Shown here: one piece after another, positions 5,738 to 12,714 of the stretch
Layout: each line of letters starts with the position of its first letter
Position numbering within the stretch: the stretch's first letter is position 1
Assembly (NCBI GenBank): GCA_021819025.1
Contig: JAKASN010000009.1
Coordinates: 1-12,842 of the forward strand
Reading direction: 5' to 3'
DNA: 12,842 nt
From: Actinomycetes bacterium
GTDB taxonomy: Bacteria; Actinomycetota; Acidimicrobiia; Acidimicrobiales; Acidimicrobiaceae
Notes under the pieces: generated by a model
Databases searched by the model: none
Seen by the model: the letters and a program-made list of their open reading frames with translations, nothing else
Told to the model about the DNA's origin: nothing
Position numbers and translations under genes: made by a program

Positions 5738-6829
5738 GTGAAGGCAAGAAATGGGAGAATGGTAACCTATGGGATCGCTTTGTTGGCGGTTCCAGTTGTG
5801 CTGGCAGCATGCGGCAGCAGCTCGGCTGTGCCGAAGTCCAGCACGTCCTCGTCGTCTCCGGCCCCACCCCCGACGCTCACGGTGGCAATTGCTTCAAACA
5901 CGACATTGTATGGGTCAGCTTGGATAGCGCAGGCTAAGGGTCTCTTCACCAAGAATGATGTGAATGTTCATCTGTTAACCAACACCGAGACGGGCACTGC
6001 TGCGTTGGTTACATCGGGGCAAGCTGACATTGCCCTATTCACGACTGCTTTCCCTTTGGAGTTGGCGCACGAGGGACAGGATGCCGTAATTATTTACAAT
6101 ACGACAAACACTGTTGTACCGGCGGTAATTTCGCCTCCGTCGATTAAGTCACTTGCTCAATTGCAAAGTCTTTCTTCTTGCCGAATGAACACCCCTAGCG
6201 TGGGATCGGTGTTCTACGGCTCCGCCCTGGCCTTTAAAAGCTACTACCACATCAACTGTTCCATCGTACCTCTTAGTACGGTTACCGTACAGGTGCCTGG
6301 TGTAACATCTGGACAGTACCAGGCATCTCTTGTGATTGCTGACGCAGCTGAACCTGCCGTTCTTGCTGGTAAAGCGAATCTTATCGTCAACCCTCTTAAC
6401 CTGACTGTTGGTGAGCGCACCGCATTCGAACCATATGGAGCCTATCCATCGCTAGTCGCCTTTGGAATAAAGTCGACGCTCGACGCAAATCGTGTGGCAG
6501 TGACGCGTTTCGTGAAGGCTCTGTATGAGGCGGGTGCTGTTATTGGCAGCGATTCGGCCAGTCAGCTCGGCGCGTTGACGGTAACTCAACTGTCATCAGA
6601 GCTACCTGGGCTGACTCAGCAGTCGGCGACATATTCATGGTCCGCTTCGAAGCAGTCAATTCCTTTGGGAGCTACAAGAGGATATATAAGTGCTGCACTT
6701 TGGCAGAAGACTTTGCTTGGTGTAGCTAGTTGGGGCCTCAGCAACTTCACTCCATCAAGCGCGAGCAACTCCTATGCTGAGCGCGTGGACATGAGCTTTT
6801 ACAACGCAGCCGTAAAACCGGGGTCGTAA
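5738..6829 (+). CDS. ABC importer substrate-binding lipoprotein, NMT1/SsuA/TauA type
   Basis: A 363-residue exported lipoprotein that captures the substrate outside the membrane. GTG 5738 is set by GGAGG (5727-5731) at 6-nt spacing; an ATG at 5733 runs into a stop at once. The signal peptide has a basic n-region, a hydrophobic core (11-22) and the lipobox VLAAC with C25 as the lipidation site. A Ser/Pro-rich linker (26-45) follows, then the mature domain starting TLTVAIASNTTLYGSAWIAQAKGLF. The next stretch, NDVNVHLL..TETGTAALVTSGQADIAL, is the standard NMT1/SsuA pattern. Such proteins bind sulfonates, taurine, thiamine precursors, aromatic acids or other small organic acids. The ATPase gene starts 5 nt after the stop, so the three transporter genes form one unit. 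The substrate is not predictable, but the flanking CoA-transferase and lyase point to a carboxylate. Confidence 0.85.
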   Translation: MKARNGRMVTYGIALLAVPVVLAACGSSSAVPKSSTSSSSPAPPPTLTVAIASNTTLYGSAWIAQAKGLFTKNDVNVHLLTNTETGTAALVTSGQADIALFTTAFPLELAHEGQDAVIIYNTTNTVVPAVISPPSIKSLAQLQSLSSCRMNTPSVGSVFYGSALAFKSYYHINCSIVPLSTVTVQVPGVTSGQYQASLVIADAAEPAVLAGKANLIVNPLNLTVGERTAFEPYGAYPSLVAFGIKSTLDANRVAVTRFVKALYEAGAVIGSDSASQLGALTVTQLSSELPGLTQQSATYSWSASKQSIPLGATRGYISAALWQKTLLGVASWGLSNFTPSSASNSYAERVDMSFYNAAVKPGS

Positions 6830-6834
6830 CCAGA

Positions 6835-7692
6835 GTGGAGATCGACGACCCTGCCATTCGTATTGAGCCCGAGGTTTTGCTCTCCGAAGTGAGCTATCGC
6901 TATCCAAGTGCATGGGAAGCACTTCGGGGCGTGGACCTTATGGTTCCCCATGGGGCGACCGTTAGTGTCATCGGCCCAAGCGGCTGTGGTAAGTCGACCC
7001 TTTTGAGACTGGTAGCTGGGCTCAACGAACCTTCAAGTGGGTCGATATGGTGCAGGCCAGCACCGATGGGGAGACTTCCAGTTGCAATGGTGTTCCAGGA
7101 AGATGTCTTGCTCCCATGGATGACGGTTAGGAAAAATATTAATCTACATCGGCGGTTCCAGCGCGGGGTAGGGCTTTCCGGGTTGTTTAAGGGGACCAGG
7201 CGCTCCAAATCCATGCAGTCTGAAGAATTCAGTGATGACCAAGCAGATCGGTTGTTATCGCTTGTGGGGCTAAGTGATACAGCAGATCTGCATCCTCGCG
7301 AACTGTCCGGGGGTATGCGGCGGAGGGTTGGCGTTCTCCAGGCGCTGGCACCTTCCCCAGCTCTCCTTCTACTCGATGAGCCATTTTCAGCGGTGGATGA
7401 GCCGACTCGTATTGGGATACATGATGACGTGAGAGAGCTGCTGAGGACCTTGGATGTGACGAGCCTCCTGGTGACCCATGACGTGGCTGAGGCGATAGCT
7501 ATGGGCGACTTTGTAGCTATTCTTTCGCCACGGCCAGCACATATTGAGACAATCGTGCCCGTTCCGTTTTCGGGAAGGCGAAACATGCGTGAACTTCGGA
7601 ACATGCCTGAATTCCTTCAGCTTTATGGAAGTATTTGGGAACTGCTAGTAAAGGCAATGTCCGATGGCCAGGGAGATCGGGAACCGAGGTGA
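6835..7692 (+). CDS. ABC importer ATPase, SsuB/TauB/NitT type
   Basis: A 285-residue ATP-binding subunit that powers the importer from the cytosolic face. All motifs are present: Walker A GPSGCGKST (47-55), Q-loop glutamine in MVFQEDVLLPW (Q88), signature LSGGMRRRV (157-165), Walker B LLLLDEP (177-183) and switch histidine in LLVTHDV (H215). Between the Q-loop and signature (about 104-133) there is a basic, Ser-rich insert that seems longer than in typical SsuB-like proteins. GTG 6835 has only a weak ribosome site and sits 5 nt behind the lipoprotein stop, so translation is likely coupled. Its stop overlaps the proposed GTG start of the permease (GTGA at 7689-7692). Confidence 0.9.
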   Translation: MEIDDPAIRIEPEVLLSEVSYRYPSAWEALRGVDLMVPHGATVSVIGPSGCGKSTLLRLVAGLNEPSSGSIWCRPAPMGRLPVAMVFQEDVLLPWMTVRKNINLHRRFQRGVGLSGLFKGTRRSKSMQSEEFSDDQADRLLSLVGLSDTADLHPRELSGGMRRRVGVLQALAPSPALLLLDEPFSAVDEPTRIGIHDDVRELLRTLDVTSLLVTHDVAEAIAMGDFVAILSPRPAHIETIVPVPFSGRRNMRELRNMPEFLQLYGSIWELLVKAMSDGQGDREPR

Positions 7693-8603
7693 CTGGTATC
7701 GAACAAGGGATGTCGGACACTGGCATTTCGGCGAACAGCAGGGTTGGAAATCAAGAGTATACCGCGTTATTGTCGAGTGCCTCAGGTCGGCGACTGATTG
7801 GGTTTGCCGGTGCATCTCTACCAAAGCGGAAGCGACTCTTAATCCAGTGCGTTCTTGTAGGAATTCTCTTAGCGGGCTGGCAATTTCTCCCAATGATTAA
7901 CATTCTATCTCATCACATTCGTTTACTGAATAGCTTCTATATCAGCTCTCCAAGTGATGTGTACAGTTGGATCCTAAAGCTTATGTTCGGCGCAAAAGGT
8001 ACACCTGTAGTCTGGCCGTATCTTTATAATACGGTGATCGGAGCAGTCGTAGGAAGCGCGATCGGTGTTGCAGTCGGTGCCGCAGCAGGGCTTGTCCTCT
8101 CCGAGAGTCGCTCCGTGAGCCAAGTGATACAGCCCTTTGTGGTTGTTGCGAATTCTGTGCCGCGTATCGCATTGATTCCCATTGTGGTGCTTATAGTTGG
8201 TCCGACGATTGAGTCCTCAATTGTCAGCGTTATCTTGGTTGTGTTCTTCCTTGCTTTCTTCAACGCATTCGAAGGTGGCAAGAATATCAGACAGCCGATG
8301 ATCGAGAATGCGGTACTACTGGGCGCCAGCCGATGGAATATCATGTGGGACCTTCGAGCGCCAAATGTGATTTTATGGACGTTTGCTGTTGTTCCGAATG
8401 CGATCAGTTTCGGGATCGTGGTAGCGGTTACTAATGAGCTGCTTACAGGTCTTAATGGCATGGGTGCTCTCCTCCTCACTGCGACGACAAACTTAGAAGC
8501 AGGGTTAACGTTCGCTGTAATTGTGGTCTTGTCCGTCGTGGGGGTGAGTCTTTACGCTGTTGCTGAGGTTGGGCGAAGGAAGGTGGTTCGCTGGTTGGCT
8601 TAG
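7689..8603 (+). CDS. ABC importer permease, SsuC/TauC type
   Basis: A 304-residue integral membrane subunit. The frame extends back to 7635, but GTG 7689 gives a 4-nt overlap (GTGA) with the ATPase stop and has purine-rich sequence upstream, which is the normal arrangement for coupled subunits. ATG 7710 is a weaker alternative. After a hydrophilic N-terminus (1-50), about six membrane segments can be seen near 51-69, 113-137, 148-171, 177-195, 228-250 and 274-293. The EAA loop that docks on the ATPase is ENAVLLGASRWNIMWDLRAP (206-225), with the conserved Gly 9 residues before the Ile. This matches the BPD_transp_1 family. The membrane partner completes a full lipoprotein-ATPase-permease importer, presumably working as a homodimer. 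Confidence 0.88.
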   Translation: MTGIEQGMSDTGISANSRVGNQEYTALLSSASGRRLIGFAGASLPKRKRLLIQCVLVGILLAGWQFLPMINILSHHIRLLNSFYISSPSDVYSWILKLMFGAKGTPVVWPYLYNTVIGAVVGSAIGVAVGAAAGLVLSESRSVSQVIQPFVVVANSVPRIALIPIVVLIVGPTIESSIVSVILVVFFLAFFNAFEGGKNIRQPMIENAVLLGASRWNIMWDLRAPNVILWTFAVVPNAISFGIVVAVTNELLTGLNGMGALLLTATTNLEAGLTFAVIVVLSVVGVSLYAVAEVGRRKVVRWLA

Positions 8604-8649
8604 AGTTTAGAGGAGCATCGGGAAGCGGAGATCTGAGCGTTTGAGTCTA

Positions 8650-8691
8650 TTGAAACATTGGACATTCGCGTAATAGCGCAATTGTACATTT
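8650..8691 (+). promoter_or_regulatory. possible promoter/operator region before the lyase gene
   Basis: The 103-nt gap before the lyase contains TTGAAA (8650-8655), TTGGAC (8658-8663), TAATAG (8671-8676) and AATTGTACATTT (8680-8691). The last resembles the left half of the regulator site AATTGTATGC. No pair has ideal spacing, so this is a weak call for an internal promoter with a degenerate operator. Confidence 0.25.
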
Positions 8692-8706
8692 AGAGCGGAG
8701 GGTGAA

Positions 8707-9570
8707 ATGATAAATGGTCCTAAAAAGTTAAGGGAACTTCTGGCGGGAAGTGGTCTGATCTGGGGTCCAGGGGTTTACGATGGCATTTCCGCCAGGATCG
8801 CTATGGAATTTGCTTTCCCGGTTCTCTACATGACGGGAGCGGGAACTTCCGCGTCACGATTAGGCATGGCTGACTTGGGACTTGCAACCGCGTCTGATAT
8901 GGTGGCTAACGCCAGATCAATTGCTCAACTCGTGGACGTTCCCTTGCTTGCCGATGCTGATAATGGCTATGGCGGTGTGTTGAATGTGGTCCATACTGTA
9001 CATCAATTCGAAATGTCGGGCGCTGCTGGAATCCACATTGAGGATCAGGTATCTCCAAAGAGGTGTGGACATCTCGATGGCAAGGTTGTTATACCACGGC
9101 AAGAATTCAAGGAGCGCATAGCCGCTGCGGTCAAGGAGCGGTGGAATCCGGAATTTGTTATTGTTGCCCGTACTGATGCTCGGGCCCCTCATGGGTTTGA
9201 GGAGGCGTATAGCCGGATCGAGGATGCCTTCGAAAATGGGGTGGATATGGGGTTCCTTGAAGCGCCGCAGTCGATGGCGGAAATTGAGATGATTGCAACG
9301 CGCTGTTCTGGGCCGATGCTCCTCAACATGGCGACCGGCGGGAAGACGCCTTCGCTTGACGTCAAGACTATAGAAGATCTGGGATTCAAGATGGCGGTTT
9401 GGCCGGGAGCGTGCATGATTCCCGCTGCCTTGGGAATTCGCCGGTCACTGGAAGTGCTCCGCTCACAGGGCACCGACAAGGAGGTGGTGCAGGCTGCGCC
9501 TCGTGAGTTTTTTAGGTGGATGGGCCTTGAGGAGCTAGAAACGCTGGAAGAGCGTTACAGGTTTCAATGA
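8707..9570 (+). CDS. isocitrate lyase / PEP mutase superfamily C-C lyase
   Basis: A 287-residue cytosolic TIM-barrel enzyme, of similar length to PrpB-type proteins. ATG 8707 has GGAGG (8697-8701) 5 nt upstream. Metal-binding and active-site motifs are intact: D83 and D85 in LLADADNGYGG, E112-D113 in GIHIEDQ, the flexible-loop signature SPKRCGHLDGK with C120, and RTDA (155-158). KRCGH is the form found in true lyases (2-methylisocitrate lyase, isocitrate lyase, 2,3-dimethylmalate lyase), where the cysteine acts as acid. PEP mutases and many hydrolases differ here. It should cleave a substituted malate or citrate-like acid to pyruvate or glyoxylate plus a second acid. There is no 2-methylcitrate synthase or dehydratase nearby, so a housekeeping PrpB role is not supported. 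It is the only gene of the set starting with ATG. Confidence 0.88.
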   Translation: MINGPKKLRELLAGSGLIWGPGVYDGISARIAMEFAFPVLYMTGAGTSASRLGMADLGLATASDMVANARSIAQLVDVPLLADADNGYGGVLNVVHTVHQFEMSGAAGIHIEDQVSPKRCGHLDGKVVIPRQEFKERIAAAVKERWNPEFVIVARTDARAPHGFEEAYSRIEDAFENGVDMGFLEAPQSMAEIEMIATRCSGPMLLNMATGGKTPSLDVKTIEDLGFKMAVWPGACMIPAALGIRRSLEVLRSQGTDKEVVQAAPREFFRWMGLEELETLEERYRFQ

Positions 9571-10622
9571 AGGGGAGTTGTGCGATGGGCGGGCCTCGGG
9601 TGGTGGATAGAGGATTCGTTCGTCGTTGCGAAGTGTCCAACGGAGAGGGGCCCGAAGGTTGGCTGGTCTTTGACGATTCGATAAGCTGCTGTCGGGTTAG
9701 GGTTTGTCGTTGTCGGGGCCAGGACCGGGAGACTGCGGAGCCCAGCAGAGCGCGGGCCAGATTTTTCAAGGAGAGGAATGGCGTCCGCTCTGTCCGTGAA
9801 CGACGTTGTTGTCGTCGTCGTTTTTGCGAAATGATTCGCTGGCTAGCACCAAGGGTGCCCGGTGTTGGTTGTTAGGACACGGGCAGGTGACACCGGACCA
9901 ACCTAGTGCAGACCATGAAGGGTGGCGCGGCTAACCCATCACAGCTTCTGAAGGCGTTAGAGCGAGCGCGTGCTTTCGTTCTTTCCTATACCCTGCAACC
10001 AGGCGGGGTGACGCCATCGGGAGTTTGTTGGTTATAAGTTCAGTGGAGGCGATCATGTACTTTCGGCTTATGCGGCAATTCGTTCTGGCGTTGCAACCGG
10101 GTCAATGTTCTCGGTTGTCCAAGCACGCCGATGGTGATTCTGCTAAAAGGCCATCGGACAACATCTACCGTGTTGGCCCGTTAGCCCCACCACTCTCTTG
10201 CACCGCTGAAGCTGGCATTGGCCTGTTATGTGCTGTTACCAGCGGATATAAGCTTACATATGATTTAATAGCGCGCAGCAACGGCCCTGGAAATTCTCAG
10301 GACAGCGATAATCGCTCACACTCGGAAAGTTTGGCAACGGGCCAACTTAACTACACCACGGCTCCTTGCCGATCCCCGATCAACTTTATTTTATTTTTGT
10401 TCTTCAGACGGATTCAAAAGGTCGTCCCAAGTGGCATATTATCTTTGTGGTCGTCGGCCGGGTGGTTGGGCGCAGGCGTTATACGCAGAGCGCAACAAGG
10501 GCTTGACTTGACCAGAAGGATGCCAGTACTCATGTGATGGAGCCCGTTAATTGTTCGCAGTAGCATTACGCAGCTGACGAAGCGCACACGGCCATTGACG
10601 GACTGTCCAAAAGGAAGAGACG
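9571..10622 (+). other. gene-poor decayed region after the lyase
   Basis: No intact gene is convincing here. A ribosome-site-like AAGGGGAG just after the lyase stop precedes ATG 9585, but that frame (ending 9875) is rich in Arg and Cys and looks like noise. The flavoprotein-like fragments occupy 9778-10137. The 170-codon frame at 10025-10537 has no family resemblance and reads the flavoprotein-like tail in the wrong frame. CCGATGG (10128-10134) and CCATCGG (10151-10157) form a stem that ACAAC/GTTGT can extend. Positions 10380-10400 are T-rich without a good stem. I see nothing else. Confidence 0.35.
9778..10137 (+). pseudogene. decayed flavin-dependent oxidoreductase (amine-oxidase-like)
   Basis: After a good ribosome site (AAGGAGAGG) an ATG at 9778 begins MASALSVNDVVVVVVFAK, then stops. 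The same frame resumes as FAG and HQGCPVLVVRTRAGDTGPT. Together this mimics the first beta-alpha-beta of an FAD-binding Rossmann fold (DVVVVGaGfAG...GcpVLVVe.r...G), with the Gly-rich loop destroyed and stops inserted. About 110 nt later the same frame is open again (10012-10137) and reads HREFVGYKFSGGDHVLSAY and then AAIRSGVATGSMFSVVQARRW. That is reminiscent of the C-terminal FAD-contact segment (FaGgd...a.rSG..aa) of flavin amine oxidases. The middle is missing or unreadable. This reconstruction is by eye and needs a profile search. Confidence 0.3.
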
Positions 10623-10700
10623 ATGGGAGTTGGCGTGCTTCGAGTGGCTACTAGGGATTTCTGTTCAATGTTCGGACGGGTAGGTCCTCGCACAAAATGA
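10623..10700 (+). CDS. 25-codon ORF coupled to the ACT-domain gene
   Basis: ATG 10623 is preceded by AAGGA (10611-10615) at good spacing, the best ribosome site in this stretch. The peptide MGVGVLRVATRDFCSMFGRV ends in PRTK, and its TGA overlaps the ATG of the ACT-domain gene as ATGA (10697-10700). The ACT gene has only a weak ribosome site of its own, so this small frame could serve as a translational leader or be the remaining tail of a lost gene. It has no run of branched-chain codons as an ilv attenuator peptide would. Confidence 0.35.
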   Translation: MGVGVLRVATRDFCSMFGRVGPRTK

Positions 10701-10978
10701 GCCGAAACGTTGAGGTCCCGGGTCGATCTACAATCTCGTGTCCGCTATGGCATGTCGAAGTCGAGTGCGTCCCCGCACCTATCCTGGTGGAGCGTGTACT
10801 CGTGGTGCTGCGGACGCGCCAGGTGGTCATTAGCGAGCTTCACTACATCGCTCCGAGAGCGGCTGACGCCGCTCTCCTGACGCTCACTGTTGAGGGGTCC
10901 CGGGAGGTTATCGAACAGGGAATGCTCTTCACGGAACGAGTTATCGGCGTGCTCGGTACCCGAATGTGGCCGCAGTAA
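10697..10978 (+). CDS. small ACT-domain protein, IlvM-like
   Basis: A 93-residue protein that is almost entirely one ACT domain. Residues 17-86 run WHVEVECVPAPILVERVLVV, LRTRQVVISELHY, ALLTLTVEGSREV and LFTERVIGVLG, the beta-alpha-beta-beta-alpha-beta pattern of ACT_5/IlvM. That is the short regulatory subunit of acetolactate synthase that binds branched-chain amino acids. No large subunit or other ilv gene is in the window, so the partner is either encoded elsewhere or lost. The start overlaps the stop of a 25-codon ORF (ATGA), and the only ribosome-site-like sequence is TAGGT about 11 nt upstream. A perfect 9-bp hairpin sits inside the coding region. The domain call is reasonably good; the role is unknown. 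Confidence 0.6.
   Translation: MSRNVEVPGRSTISCPLWHVEVECVPAPILVERVLVVLRTRQVVISELHYIAPRAADAALLTLTVEGSREVIEQGMLFTERVIGVLGTRMWPQ
10855..10876. other. perfect 9-bp hairpin inside the ACT-domain gene
   Basis: GAGAGCGGC (10855-10863) and GCCGCTCTC (10868-10876) pair perfectly around TGAC. It encodes part of the ...APRAADAALL segment. There is no T-run afterwards. Confidence 0.4.
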
Positions 10979-11427
10979 CGGCTTTTCGAGTAAAGAGCGG
11001 TTGGGGACCTTTGCGAACGATGCTCTATTCGAAGGCAGTGATCATCGAGAACAACTACCACTGCCCAAGTTTGTCTGCTCCGTCTCTGTTCGATCGCTCG
11101 GCCGCCAAACTCGATGTTGGACGCATCTAAAATGAAGGCTGAGAAAGTGGGATGGAACCCAAGTCGGGTGAACTCGCATGTCACGAACGCGCATCAAAGT
11201 TGCAGCGTGGCGTAAAATTTGCCCGGGCACCGAGTGCGCGGCAGGGGGCACCCGCCAGGTTGGCCTCTGCCGCGATCCTCAGGAAACCTAGTCATCAATT
11301 TACCCGCAGTGGTTAAAAAAATCTGATGACCTGGTTCGTTGGGTAACGCTCAAGCTTGGATGATTGTAGAAGTTGCTTCAGTAGCTTGGGAACCCACTGT
11401 GGCTCCATTACGCACTACTAGATGAGC
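10979..11427. other. intergenic region between convergent genes
   Basis: No gene is recognised in these roughly 450 nt. The main structure is an 11-bp stem, CGCGGCAGGGG (11237-11247) with CCTCTGCCGCG (11264-11274), one wobble and a 16-nt loop. It has no T-run on either side, though A/T-rich AAATTTTA lies 18 nt beyond its minus-strand exit. It may be a bidirectional terminator between the ACT gene and the permease, or a fold of an unrecognised RNA. On the minus strand the permease frame continues past its TAG (11428-11430) for a further 25 sense codons to TGA at 11350-11352. Confidence 0.35.
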
Positions 11428-12714
11428 CTAGATCGCCCCTATTATCAGGAAACCGATAAGCACCGCGCCGAACCAATTGTACGGTCGGGGTTGTGTCGGC
11501 TTCACCGACTCCCAGAATGGATAGACAAAAATAATAGCCCCAATTATTGGCGCAACAATGCGACGCAACCATCTGACCCCTTGGCTGTGATTGTGGAGTT
11601 CATGGACGACAAGGGCGATGTTGGTGACCATAAAGACCAAAATGATGAAATCCGTTCCCAAGGTGGCGAGTTCCGCGTACGCGTTGTAACCTGTTGCCAC
11701 CGAGAAGCCACCTCCAGCAATACCTCCGAATATTAGGAATAGTACAGTAGCGACGACAGCGGAGACCAAAATACTGATTCTAGGGACACGAGTTTTCGTA
11801 TCGACTGAACCCATTGCCTTGGGGAAAAGACCATCGCGGCCCATGCTGTACCACACTCGGGAGATGGCATTGGAAGAAGCGATCACCACTGCTATTGCAC
11901 TGGTAAGCCCAGCTAGGTACATGAAATATACGAGGGGGTGGAAAGCGTTTCCGACACCTGTGATATACGGGAATACTTGTTTCGCCAAAAGTCCAGTGTT
12001 GTTGTTGAAGCCCACCTGCTCGGTCCAAGCTGCAAAGACATAGAGCACGGTAGCTATAATCGCCGCGGCAAATACGGCAAAAGGAATAGTCTTCTTTGGG
12101 TTTTTCGCTTCTTCAGCCAATGGAGCTGAGGAGCTAGTGCCCAGGAAGAGAAAGATTGCCAGAGTAAATGCGAGGCCGAAGCCAGATACACCATGGGGGA
12201 TAAGAGTCGGATTGAACGTGTTTCCGCTTTGAGCAATCGCACCTGGGTTGTGGATGAGCATGGCTACGCCGCCAATGATCAGGACTGCTATTTCAAAAAT
12301 TACTAAGGATGCCGATATTCGAACCGAGAACTTCACACCTCGCAATAGCAGCGCTACCACTAAGAGTTCGGCTAGAACTGCGGGAATCCACCAAGGGAGG
12401 TGTGCGTAGTTTATAACCGTTATAGTTCCGAGTGCGTTCGATACCCATAGTCCGACCCCCATGGTTACAACGCCGACGATTGCAGCAAGACCTGCACTAT
12501 AAATGAAGGCGAACAGCGCGCCGGTGTGGCTCCCGAAGGTCCGTCCTATGTAAGTATTGTAAAAACCCGCGCTTGGCATATCTTTGTTGAACTCTGCAAC
12601 CGTGTTTATGTGGAATGCAAAGCCAATAGCTGCTGCCACTAGAACAAATCCAAGTGCGCCTCCGCTTAGAGAAGCCAGTGCCCCAAACACCAAAAAGGCT
12701 CTCCTAACACTCAT
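11428..12714 (-). CDS. APC-superfamily amino acid/amine permease, probably truncated
   Basis: A 428-residue cytoplasmic-membrane transporter on the minus strand. The frame is open up to 12819, but ATG 12714 with AGGGA 5-6 nt before it is the best-supported start; the 35 extra residues upstream do not look membrane-like. Family hallmarks are clear: AEFNKDMPSAGFYNTYIG after TM2, FLFLGTSSSAPLAEEAKNPKKTIPFA in the middle (unwound TM6 and the EEAkNPkk loop), and SSNAISRVWYSMGRDGLFPK. Hydrophobic segments account for roughly 10-11 helices. Usual members are about 450-500 residues with 12. Most of TM1, with its substrate-backbone GxG-type motif, seems missing before GALASLSGG. The protein also ends in mid-helix (GFLIIGAI) at a TAG after which the frame continues. 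It may be a degraded permease, perhaps once paired with the decayed flavin oxidase nearby. Confidence 0.78.
   Translation of the reverse strand: MSVRRAFLVFGALASLSGGALGFVLVAAAIGFAFHINTVAEFNKDMPSAGFYNTYIGRTFGSHTGALFAFIYSAGLAAIVGVVTMGVGLWVSNALGTITVINYAHLPWWIPAVLAELLVVALLLRGVKFSVRISASLVIFEIAVLIIGGVAMLIHNPGAIAQSGNTFNPTLIPHGVSGFGLAFTLAIFLFLGTSSSAPLAEEAKNPKKTIPFAVFAAAIIATVLYVFAAWTEQVGFNNNTGLLAKQVFPYITGVGNAFHPLVYFMYLAGLTSAIAVVIASSNAISRVWYSMGRDGLFPKAMGSVDTKTRVPRISILVSAVVATVLFLIFGGIAGGGFSVATGYNAYAELATLGTDFIILVFMVTNIALVVHELHNHSQGVRWLRRIVAPIIGAIIFVYPFWESVKPTQPRPYNWFGAVLIGFLIIGAI

Noticed and set aside
6900..7604. 234-codon open frame on the minus strand
   Set aside because: It is the antisense shadow of the ABC ATPase gene, whose Walker and signature motifs are unambiguous; the minus-strand product resembles nothing.
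7635..7688. Long N-terminal extension of the permease overlapping the ATPase gene by 58 nt
   Set aside because: The GTGA overlap at 7689-7692 is the standard coupled start, and the extension is hydrophilic without family support.
8024..8479. 151-codon minus-strand frame
   Set aside because: Antisense shadow of the permease gene, rich in Thr and Ile from complementing hydrophobic codons.
8707..9570. Lyase as the housekeeping 2-methylisocitrate lyase PrpB
   Set aside because: The active-site motifs would permit it, but no prpC or prpD neighbours exist and the context is an importer plus CoA-transferase, so no prpB symbol was assigned.
9567..9875. 102-codon frame overlapping the lyase stop by ATGA
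   Set aside because: Although the overlap and an internal ribosome-site-like AAGGGGAG are suggestive, the product is Arg/Cys-rich noise with no domain pattern.
9900..10050. Frame reading TMKGGAANPSQLLKALERAR as a Tn3-type transposase fragment
   Set aside because: The resemblance is limited to a few residues and no flanking Tn3 motif supports it.
10025..10537. 170-codon plus-strand frame
   Set aside because: No family resemblance, irregular composition, no good ribosome site, and its first part reads the flavoprotein-like tail in a different frame.
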